64,000 nucleotides of DNA from Phoronis australis (taxonomy: Eukaryota; Phoronida; Phoronidae), in contig NMRA01000289.1 of NCBI GenBank assembly GCA_002633005.1, positions 442,166-506,165 of the forward strand. Reading direction: 5' to 3'. Below, piece by piece: positions 45,031 to 57,000 of the stretch. The notes beneath the pieces were generated by a model. It was not told where the DNA came from. It saw nothing but the letters and a program-made list of their open reading frames with translations, and did not search any database. The number at the start of each line of letters is the position of its first letter. Within the stretch, counting starts at the first letter, position 1. A program made the position numbers and the translations under genes.

Positions 45031-48000
45031 CTAAAACGAGATCAATAACACACAGTAATACTTCAGTCATACATTCAAAAGCGAGTGAAATGGACAACTT
45101 ACTTCATCTCGACTAAATATGCATGGGTTGGCTACAAAGAACATGAACATCACTTATCTCTGAAGATATTTTGGCATTGGATTGAAGGTAGATTCACACT
45201 TGGGTCTACAGATGCACTAATGTCGAAACGGACCGACAACATGTGAAAAACGGTTTGTTGAAACAATTAGTAGTATCAGGTGGAGCCGATAACCTTTTTT
45301 CCGGCTGGTAACTAGGCAAGAATCCTTTTACACTACATAAGGTGTTCCATTACAGGACGTCCTGAATGTTTGCCCTTGCTCTCCTGAAATTCTAGGGATT
45401 TTAAGCCAACGCTCGATTCTAAGTCAAATACTCACCCCCTGGTAACGTACTTAAAGTCTTGAAATCCATGTACAGCAAATTACGTTCATGCGTAAGGACC
45501 CGAGAAGGGTTAACCGACTTTTTTACTGTTCTGTCGGCACCAGACAATGGTGTATGATCAGCCCACTATTGTTTATCATGTATCTGAACGAATTTATCGA
45601 AGTCCCAGATAATGCCCAAAACATTAAAGGGATTTATACCAATGAAGAGGCTCCTCACGTCAAATTGCTGTTGTATGCTGATGACATGGTTCTGTGTTCG
45701 AGCACTCAAATTAATTTGCAAAGAATGTTAAATTGCCTTTATGATTATTGCTCTTCTTGGGGCATGAGTGTAAGTCTGAAAAAAAAACTAAGATCGTTGT
45801 TTTTAGAAATGGCGGGCCACTCAGAGCGTATGAGAAGTGGTATTATGGAAACCAAGTAGTGGAGATTGTCTCCCAATATAAATATCTTGGGATATTTTTC
45901 ACACCAAGATTAGTTTGGTCCGAAGCGACTAAAAATCTGGCACGTCAAGGTAGTAAAGCTGCTATGTCCATCTCTAAAATTAGAAACCGGTGCACGGAAT
46001 TACCATTGAGCCTATCACTGGAACTGTTTGATAAAATTGCTGTACCAACTATGTGTTACGGCGCGGAAATCTGGAGATTCAAAGAATATGACTGGCTTGA
46101 AAATGTTTATGTTAAATTCTGTAAAATTGCTCTTGGAGTTGGAAACTGTTGCTCAAACGCAGCTGTGTTGGGTGAATGTGGAATTTATCCGCTCTATGCA
46201 AAGTATTATGTCACGTGTGTAAAATATTGGCTAAAGTTATTGAAAATGCCACCTACTAGATACGGTAAAGCGGCTTATGACATGTTAGTTGATTTAGATA
46301 GGAATGGTAGAAATACTTGGGTATCTTCTGTTAGACAATTGCTATCGAAATACGGTTTTATGAAATTTGGTTGAATCAAGGTGTCACGTGCGATGTCTCG
46401 TTTCTAAGTTTTTTCGCGCAAAGAGTTAATGACTGTTATGAACAAGGTTGGCGATCAGAAATTGAGCATAACGCAAAACTTAAATTCTACTGTAACTTTA
46501 AGACTCTGTACTGGTTTGAACCATATCCTAAGTTACCGCTACACAATAGTCTTATTCAAGCGTTTACTCGTTTACGTTGCTCCAACCACAGACTACAAGT
46601 GGAAGTGGGTAGACACGAGAAAGTGGATTATTACAATAGATTATGTACAGGGCTTGCAATGATGGTCTTGTAGAGGATGAATACCATTTCCTGTTGGTTT
46701 GCAAGGGATATTGTGAACTTAGGTCACGTTTTATGAAGGAAGCTCAATGGAAACATCCAACTCAAGAATCCTGTATACGCCTGCTCGCTAATCCAGATAT
46801 CTCTGCTGTTAAATATGTGTATTTTGCCCATAAAAGACGAGAACAACTCTTAAATGGGTTGACTGCTTGTGCAAATGTGCCTGATTAATTGTTTTGTTTA
46901 TTGTACTTTGGGCCAGAGGCCTTCAATACAAATAAAAGTATAATTATTATTATTATTATATTACTCACCCCCTGTGTCAATCTGAATGCCATTTTTACTG
47001 GTGATTGCTAAGGCAACATTTCTCCAGAAAGTGAACATGTTCGCAGCATTTTCGTTATCTGGCCACAGCAGGTATGTGTCGTCTGCCATTAGGTATCTCA
47101 GTTTCCGGTTCAACCTGATAGTAATGAAGATAGTCGATGCAGTGGTTACAGTAATGGTACAAATACCACTTAATCATCAACATCAAGTAATTATATAGTA
47201 ATTAAAAATAGCCAAAGCAAGTTATAATTCGTGTTGATTGAAGGTCTTTTGTATGAGAGACTATCGAAAAAATCATTTAGATAACCTATCATTTAATCAA
47301 TATGAATTATCTAACGATTATATACTAGCTAAAGTTATGTATAGAACATTAACATCCCAATAACTACTTGCATCTGTAGTGAGAATGAAAAGTTAGAGAA
47401 TTGCAAAGTAGAAGAATGTAACGATAGCTTTCAGCATAAATGGTAAAAAACAAAGAAAAATAGATAATTTCCACCTTTTCATTTCTATAGACCACCGGAC
47501 ACAGAGATCATGACACTTTCACTACCGACTGTCCACTCATTGTTTGTGATATAGAACTTTCTCAGAAAGATATCGGTGGACATCCGCATTCGTAAAAAGC
47601 TGGAGCAGCGTTTGACAACAGAAGTACATAGCAACTTTACTGAGATTTTACAACTGGCAAGACAACAAGCTGTTCGTAAGATTACATATTAACGGATGCT
47701 TATTCAATAAATATTCTTTACAAAAACTATCAACATAGGAATGTGAAAAAAACTACTGAGTTACTATAGGTTCGGCAAAGTTTGACAATCGACCATCTTT
47801 GGGATAAGTGGCCAGTTGCACGTAAAAGGGTCAATAGGAACTAAACTGTGTTTCTTAAATTTTCAGGGCATTTATGGAATTTGTGCAAACAATAGTTATC
47901 CTCTCTTCCGCTGACTGATGTTCATTGTCATGTTCTAGCTTTGATACATATGGAGAACAAGCTATTTGTTGACATCTACATATTAATGAAAATAAATGCA

Positions 48001-51000
48001 ATATCAACAATTTGAGGACTTCGTCCCCACTTATGTTCACAAGGGCCAGCATTTCAGATATACTATTATACAACGTCACAAGTATAAGATGAGCTTGCAA
48101 TCGATAAAGTGATGGACAATATAACATTAGTGAATAAACGCAATCTTCAAATGGGCTGATATTTGAGTTTGTGTTGGGATTGTCTCATGGAATCGGCCTG
48201 TGATTTTTTAAACATTTCCGTGGGGAATTTTTATTTGCCAATTCCGCGACAATTGAGAGCCAAAGGTTTATTTGTGAACCTTTGTAATCGTAACATTAAC
48301 AATAACAATAATAATAAAAATATTATTATTATTAATAGTTACAGCAGCAGCAGCAACAACAGTAACAACAACAACAATAACAACAACAATAATAAGGTTG
48401 GATTTATTGTTCATTTTGGTGCAGTGTGTTTGGAGAATATGAGAGTTAAGTGAAGTGAAAGTTTATTGTTCTCATGAAAAAAGTAAAACTTGAGACAGAA
48501 CATTTGAAAATGTTTAGCTAACTGCAAAGTTATTTGTTTACAACTGGATTGGCCATGCTCAATATATTGTGACAGTGTAATGTTCCTAAAAATATTTTGT
48601 TTGTATTATTCTCGGACGGTTATTTCTGTTAATGCCCAGGTAACAATGTCAGTGGGGTCGCTAGAGCCTGATATGTACATGAAGGTACAGTACTGGGACA
48701 AAAGTAATCGAGAAAAAACACCGTATACTCACCATTACTGCTAATTATATTTACAGCAAAAATGACATGCAATAACTGTTATATTGACAAAATTCTAATT
48801 ACAAAATGGGTTAGCCACCTTTCTAATTCCCATATTAATTCTCCTTTTCCGGCGATGATTTTAGCTTCCATCCAGCTGTCATGACTGGGAATCACGAGTC
48901 ATTTTGTCTGAATACTTTTGGCACGTATTGTATATAGGATTAAAATCTCTCAGTACACATATCTTGGAGTTGTAAGATATTCCAACTGTTTGTTCCAGGT
49001 TAAAGACTTCGATGTTTAGATCGAGACAATTTTTTACCATTTCAATGTATTGTTATTTATTTTTAGTCGGGGAAGGTGCTCTTCGTGTATATGTTGTTGA
49101 TGACAACATAAATTTTGTTTTACTACAATTAAGGGTCAATTTGTTGAATATCAGCCATTCATGAAGTTTGTTAAACTTGTTATTGATTTCATTAATAATT
49201 TGTGCTTTGTAGCATCTCTACATATTTTTAAAATAGCGAATTCAAGCAGGTGTCGTCGGCACACATCAATAAGTCAAAGTTTGTTCATAAACAAAATGTC
49301 ATTGAAAGCAAGAGAGAACCTGGAACAAAGCCTTGTTAAATTCCAATGGTTAAACACTGTTGAGTAGATGCAGAATTGTTGGAATCATACATACTAGTTT
49401 TTGGATATTAGATAACTTTGAAACCATGTCTACATTGTGCTATGTACTCCATAATCTTAATTAGGACAGTAATATGTTTCAATTCATGGTGTTAAACGCT
49501 TTGTTTTACTTTTGTCAAGGTACACGTATCTATGAAAACTATCGATTAATTCCAACGCGGCTGTTTCCTTGGAGTAGTGTTTTCGAAATTCATATAGATG
49601 ATTGTATATTGATTGTTTTTTGATGAATTATATGTAAAGCTGTCAATAGACAACTTTTTCAAAAACCTTTATAAAATCACAAAGTATTGAAACGGGGATG
49701 TAGCTATTCATGACAATGTTGTAAGACTCGCACATGATTTGAGTAACGCACTAGATACTACGCCAATTCAAGAACTAGTTTTGGTTTATATTTTTAGGAA
49801 TTTGAATACTTTGTGTTCAGCTATAAGTTCAAATTCGAATACATTAGCTGTTTTCCTGAATAATGGTTGAAATGAATCTTTCCTTCATAGTTTAAAAGGT
49901 TGGATGCAGACTGAGGACCCATGTTAACAAATAATCATAAAAACAGTGCAACAACAGTTTGAAGGATCGATGTTGCATGACTACCTTGTGTAAAAAGGAT
50001 TCAGTGCTCCTCACTTGCAGGTAGGACATCGACCTTTTTGGACTCTCTCCTGCTAAGCCGGTCAACATCACCTCATTACAGAAATTATCGTATTGCCATT
50101 TTTTGTTTAATCCCTTACTTATTTGCTAACCTTTTAATTACCTGCCGATGGACAGATGACCTTTCACCACACAGAGAATCTTGCTCTTCCCCTTAATGGA
50201 CAGGGATAGGTCAGTTTCAAAGCTCCACCATGACTCTTGACTTCTCAAAGCATGGTCGGTGATCAACAGTATTACTTTCTTGCTACGGCCAACTCCTGAA
50301 ATACGTGTTGGATTTACTGGGCAGTTTTGGAAAGGTGATCATCTTTGTGCATAGGCCAAAAGCGGCCGAGTCTAACATGTTATACAGATACAAGTGAAAT
50401 CGTCGTAACGATTGCGAAGAACTTGCTTGAGGAATTCTCAATAACGCTTCTCATGAATACATTGACAAGACCGAGAAGGGGGCCTTCCTATAAGAAAGGT
50501 AACTGTCCAATAAATTGAAGAACACCATGTGCGAAGTAATTTTAAAGGAGAACAGCCCACTAACTCCAAAGTTTCAGTACTCCGGGGATCTCTATTCCGA
50601 AGATTCTCTATAATGACGGTTTACTACGATAGAAATAAATTAAATTGCAGACTCAGGTGTAATTTTCAGATTTCTTTATGAAAAATAAGCGAAATGGTGT
50701 ACTTGCTGAAAACAATGACCGAGTTCTAATGCACTTTGTTAGCGTTTAAGCAAGCGCATGCGAAATTGGGCTTAAAATTATGTCTTATGGATACGGAAGA
50801 ATGAGTACGTACTTCGTTGCGCTGTTAAAAAGAATATAAAGTAGGAATATTAATCAATTACCGACCACCATAGATTGACCAAATTCATATCCTGATCGTG
50901 TCCTGTCACTGAGATACAGAACTGTTGATCAGCTGCTCATCAACCTGACCCATCGCACCTGGTAACCATGCACACGACCAAATCGATTGAAACTATATGT

Positions 51001-54000
51001 AGGCCTAGAGGGCTACCCCGACCCTGCTGATTTTCGTTAAGTGGACCCAAATACAGTATTACGTCAATCCAGCCTCAGAAGCAGACATGCTAAATTAGTG
51101 AATGCTCGGAGTATTGAACCCTCGGAGTAGTGAAACTTTGGACTAGAAATATAGCAATATTTAAGTAGTGTAATACATGGTTTTAAGTAGAAACATCGCA
51201 ATGGACAAATCATCTCAAAAACTTCATATGTATCACGTATTTTCGGCTTACATCCAATGCAAATGAACACATTTGGCATGGAGGAAACTTGTTTATGAAA
51301 ACATTTTAGGAGAATTTGTACACCCGAATGTCACGGAGTTAACGAACAGTAGAGTATTTCAATGTGCTAACCAAGACAACGCAATTCAATAATAGGACCT
51401 AAAGGCCCTAAAGGGATTTTTGAGAAATGTTATAAGCAAAGACGCCATCACATCCAACAACTGATTAGTGCAAGAATTAGTCATCCCGAGTTTCGCAAGT
51501 AAGATGGCTAACATTTACACTGAACAGGTTCTTTAATATGTTATATAAGGAAGCGAATTATGACCTTTGATCAGTGTACCAAGAAGTCCCAAAGCCAGGT
51601 GTCCCTGAATCCTCTCACAATAATTGCGGAAAAATTAATCGGTGTCCCCAGAAAAGTCTAAAACTTTACCAATGAATCAAATGCCAATGACCTCAAGGTG
51701 TGAAAACGTGTTCATCTTGTTTAGTTTTCTCAAACGAAATGATGAAAGGCAAGAACTCAGAAACTTCAATTTATGTGTGAAAGAGCGTGGCACACGATAA
51801 TGCAAAACTCAGAGATGTTGATGAATTTTTAACCAGCATTACCTGGTTATAATGCGTTCCTCACAATCTCTATTATGCTTTTGTTAGACGCTACAAAAAT
51901 GTCCCATACTTGAGTAACTTCGAAACGTCATGTCTTAGAAATGGCGGATCAGATTCATATGAGCTTTCCCATACTGTTTTATGTTCTGTTCTCCAAACCG
52001 TTATTAGAAATAGCTTTTCACTTTAGCAAGATGCACATTTAAGATAAGGACATTTACGCCTTTTATGAAAAAATATAAATTGCATGAAACAAAGCAAACG
52101 ATAATTTAGAAAACTACCTGTATAACAGCATTTTTGAGATTTCACCTTTGACATCAATGTCAAATGAAATTTGGCATTGTTATTGTGGTTGTTTGTTTGC
52201 TATCAATATTTCCTTTTTTGCTGTAAATTTCACTGAAAAGACATGGTCACATTACCCAATCTATGGCACGTCGGTATAAAGACAAAAATGAAAATCTGCC
52301 ATCTTCATACGTTCATAAAATATATGTACTTTAGAAGAATTTTAATTGATAGTTTTGTAGACATGTGGTTGAATGCACAGACAATGATGCTCTTTCAACT
52401 GCACGTGCACAAACATCCGTTTGAACTGACCGTCAAAAATGCTGTCGTGGTGATCACCAGGCAACGGTGCATTTCTGTCGTGTATGTAGATCTTAAGGCC
52501 ATGATCTCGCTCAAGAACCGCTGTCATTTCCAATGCTTTGTCGTGGTCTCTGCTTTCATAAGCTAGATAGGCATCGTATCTGTGACCGTCGTTGGGCTCA
52601 GGAGGTTGTCGAAATAACTTGTAGATGATGTAACGGATGTGCCATCTTCTGTACCACCCTGTATTGGATTTTGCATAGACTAGTGACTGACCTATTCACG
52701 AATGAACTATACATAAATTATTGTATTTCTGTGTTCAACCAAAAGTCCCGCAGGGTCTGTAAACTTGACTGTCTACACGGATTTTAGAAGCTCGCTGGTT
52801 CGAGCTCCGATCGTGACAGCAATGTTTTCAGTCGTGTAAGTACTAGGTCAAGTGATCACATGTGACTCTTAAAAGTGCTTACTCTACACATAGGGAGCAA
52901 GTGATAATTAATTAATGGTGTAATAAAGACAATGACTCTATAAGAAATGGTCTAATTTAAGCCTCTTACCCATGGTTGGATTTTGTTCCTAGTCCAGAGG
53001 TTTAGAGCCAGTTTAAGGTTCGAGAGGAAATGAGAGTTCGTTATCGCTTCAGACTAGACTTATATCAGTTACTTCTCACGGGTAGTTATTTTCAGCAGCT
53101 AAAGCGGTGTGATTGTCAGTGGAACTCCAGACGTTATGTTGTGTCCAGTTTCATTTCAATCAAAGGACATTAAAATGCACTGAAGTTGATTGAATAAGGT
53201 TGTGAAGAAAGTTGTAACACCAGATCCTGGTTTATGGTGGTTTTAACCCAAATTATTGAGAATAATTGTATTATTTACAGCGAGGATCGCAATGGGTGGT
53301 AGCGATGGTCAAAATAATTTTATCCCAAAAATTGTTCAGTTGCGACAACTTACCTATGACTACGGACAACACCAGAACAGTGCCAGCTACCAACGAACTT
53401 GTTAGAACAGTAATAACATTAGAAAAGCATTCGTCACGAAAATCCTCGTAGTCACTGTTAAGAAATTCCTCCAAATTTCGTGTTTTGCCTTTATAGGTAC
53501 ACGTGTATGAGCTCTTCTTGGGAAATGTAACACTGGCAGTTCTCAACCATTCGAGGAAGTTCAGAGTGGCGCAGGAACACAGCATGATGTTTCCAGATAG
53601 GTCTACAATCAGTTTGTGTTGCTCCGCGATAGAATCTAGGGCAGATGTCTCGCTTGACGATAGAAATAAAATCGCATTCTTAGACAAATTTAGAAACTCT
53701 AACATTGGAAATTTTTCCACTTGTAATCCTATTTTGTCAAGTTTGTTGTTTGCCAAATGTATTTTTGCTAAATTTTCATTGCCTGTTAAACATTCTGCGG
53801 TGAGGTTGTGCAAATAATTTCTTGTCAGGTCTATCTCAGTGAGAGTTGTTACGTTTTCAAAAACCCTGGCGAACTGATGGGGTTTCATTTCTAAACCGAG
53901 TAAATTGTCCTGAAGTTCTATTACTTCTATCGATGGTAAATAAGCTAGAAATCCAGGCTTAACGTACTTCAGATTATTGTTACGAAGGATCAAATGACTG

Positions 54001-57000
54001 AGTAACGTTAATCCCCTAACCGTAGTTTCAAGTAATTCGAGCCTGTTCTCTGACAAGTCGATGAGCTTTACGTTATTGGGTGCAAATTCTATGTCTATAT
54101 TCCAGAAATATAAAAGCAAGGTGTGGACGATGTATATTTTCTCCAAGTTCTGGGGAACCGGTATCTTTTTGAAGGAGGAGTAATATGCTGCAGCCATATC
54201 CAAGCTTACAGATTGCTCACTTTCTTCTTGATCCTGAGTGTATTCTGAAAGGAGGATTTGTTTCTGCAATTAATATTGGAAACAACTTATCTTACATATG
54301 TTGAAGCGAATCATAGGCGGGATCTATTTGTACCGCAATAATGGAAAATCTTTTCTTCGTGTCCTTTGATATTGTGGTCGATATTGCAATTTCCAGCGAG
54401 TTGTTAAAACTTAGTCCTCAATTCCATAAGGCTAGCTTCTTGCGAATATGGCGAGACCGTTCAAGTACATGTAGAGTTTAGTTTCATTTTATTGTCATAC
54501 ACCACAAGCAAAGCACGTGATCTTAGTACTTAGCGACAACAGCCAAGGAACAAACAACTGGGTTGAGTTCTGTAGACGCGGGAAGGTATCAGCTTGCACT
54601 TGCGGCGAAAAATCGTCACTTATGGAGCGGAAACAATGAACTCAATCCCATAATTCATGAAATTAATACAAAGCACACGAATCCAAGATTTCGAGTTGAG
54701 TAAGCACAATAGGTGTCAGTACTGGAGTGATAGAGAACTAGACAGAGAAAACAAGTCGAGTTTTACGTTGCGCTCCATATGAACCAAACAATAAAAAGCG
54801 TAGTTCTTTTAAAAGTAGCGAGTAAATGGTGAAAACAGCACTTGATAATAAATTTGTGTCATCAGTGCATGAGTATTTGTGTATTGTTCGCGTACAGACA
54901 CTTTTAGATGAAATTAGCTTTTGATCCCTCGTATTTTGGCTTCGATGACCAGCCGATGTCGGAGTTACAAGTAACAGCAACAATTGACGATTCTAATGAT
55001 GTTAAAACGCTTCTATTGAAATACTATAAAACTTTTATTTTCTTTATAGCACGGGTTTACTAACAGTACCAACACTGATCCTGAAAACGTGGTCGACCTT
55101 GCAAATTATAGGCAACATCGGCATCAAACAAGGCGTTCCAAATTTGAGCATGGGGTGGTTCTAATTGTTGGGAGTGGTTTAATTTCAACTTATTGACAAA
55201 ACAGTCAATATCTTTAAAACATTGGTTTGTTCCAGATGATGTCAAGTGCTTTCTAAAAACCTACCTGTAAATGCTGAGTCGATCGGATAGATGGAGTAAC
55301 GCTCACATCCATAGTTGCTAGTGTACTGCCAGCTAACGTGAATCTCCCTCAAATGGACCAAACCAGACAAACTGATGCAAACAGAAAACACCTCTTTGTA
55401 AATACCTGTGAATCAAACAGAAATTGTACTGCTCACTGCGGCGCCAAAATNNNNNNNNNNNNNNNNNNNNNNNNNNNNNNNNNNNNNNNNNNNNNNNNNN
55501 NNNNNNNNNNNNNNNNNNNNNNNNNNNNNNNNNNNNNNNNNNNNNNNNNNNNNNNNNNNNNNNNNNNNNNNNNNNNNNNNNNNNNNNNNNNNNNNNNNNN
55601 NNNNNNNNNNNNNNNNNNNNNNNNNNNNNNNNNNNNNNNNNNNNNNNNNNNNNNNNNNNNNNNNNNNNNNNNNNNNNNNNNNNNNNNNNNNNNNNNNNNN
55701 NNNNNNNNNNNNNNNNNNNNNNNNNNNNNNNNNNNNNNNNNNNNNNNNNNNNNNNNNNNNNNNNNNNNNNNNNNNNNNNNNNNNNNNNNNNNNNNNNNNN
55801 NNNNNNNNNNNNNNNNNNNNNNNNNNNNNNNNNNNNNNNNNNNNNNNNNNNNNNNNNNNNNNNNNNNNNNNNNNNNNNNNNNNNNNNNNNNNNNNNNNNN
55901 NNNNNNNNNNNNNNNNNNNNNNNNNNNNNNNNNNNNNNNNNNNNNNNNNNNNNNNNNNNNNNNNNNNNNNNNNNNNNNNNNNNNNNNNNNNNNNNNNNNN
56001 NNNNNNNNNNNNNNNNNNNNNNNNNNNNNNNNNNNNNNNNNNNNNNNNNNNNNNNNNNNNNNNNNNNNNNNNNNNNNNNNNNNNNNNNNNNNNNNNNNNN
56101 NNNNNNNNNNNNNNNNNNNNNNNNNNNNNNNNNNNNNNNNNNNNNNNNNNNNNNNNNNNNNNNNNNNNNNNNNNNNNNNNNNNNNNNNNNNNNNNNNNNN
56201 NNNNNNNNNNNNNNNNNNNNNNNNNNNNNNNNNNNNNNNNNNNNNNNNNNNNNNNNNNNNNNNNNNNNNNNNNNNNNNNNNNNNNNNNNNNNNNNNNNNN
56301 NNNNNNNNNNNNNNNNNNNNNNNNNNNNNNNNNNNNNNNNNNNNNNNNNNNNNNNNNNNNNNNNNNNNNNNNNNNNNNNNNNNNNNNNNNNNNNNNNNNN
56401 NNNNNNNNNNNNNNNCCTGCAAGTAATTGAAGGGGAGGGGGGGGGGTGGTTGGGGGCGGGGGGGTGCCGTACTACCTCCGTTTTGGGTCCGTGGGTCTAC
56501 ATGTACTGTAAGAGTCACAGTCATTGCCAGGTGCTTGCACATGCTGTGGATTGGGATTGCGGCACTTTTGTTTACTTGTGACTGGACATGCGACCTGTGG
56601 CAAACGGATCCCTGATAACAACAGAAAATCAAGCTGTTGCTTTTGTTCTACAATCGAACTTTTATATTTATTTAAAATATATGAAAATAAAACCCCAGGC
56701 AACGCAATATGAAAACCATTTCTTTGGTCCATGTTCTTTGACGAATCCTTTAAATTGTTTTAATTTTTCAGTAGTATGAATTAGCATTCCGCATCACACA
56801 TGTAATAAAACCACCATGTTGATTTATTTCAGTGTGAAGTCGATGATAATTTCTAGTTGACCTAATTACCGGTGCATGAACCATTAATAAATCGCTAAGT
56901 GATGTTTCAAGAAACCTTGCTGGCACATATTAAAAGTGGTACACTGCATACTGCACAATAAAGTGCCAGGTTCTTACCTATGTAATTTGAATCCGCGTTA

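Larger units (their letters stand above)
47115..50141 (-). other. TLR-B intron 5
   Basis: A 3-kb intron holding an AAT/CAA microsatellite (48285-48397) and a degenerate LINE on the minus strand (49000-49740). I saw no further exon. Confidence 0.75.

Noticed and set aside
48163-48453. 96-codon Asn/Ser-rich open frame
   Set aside because: It is a translation of a trinucleotide microsatellite inside TLR-B intron 5.
53503-53817. 104-codon open frame on the plus strand
   Set aside because: It is antisense to TLR-B exon 3; the matching antisense frame in TLR-A simply mirrors the conserved coding sequence.
55338-56632. Several open frames of 340-399 codons
   Set aside because: They consist almost entirely of untranslated N from the assembly gap.
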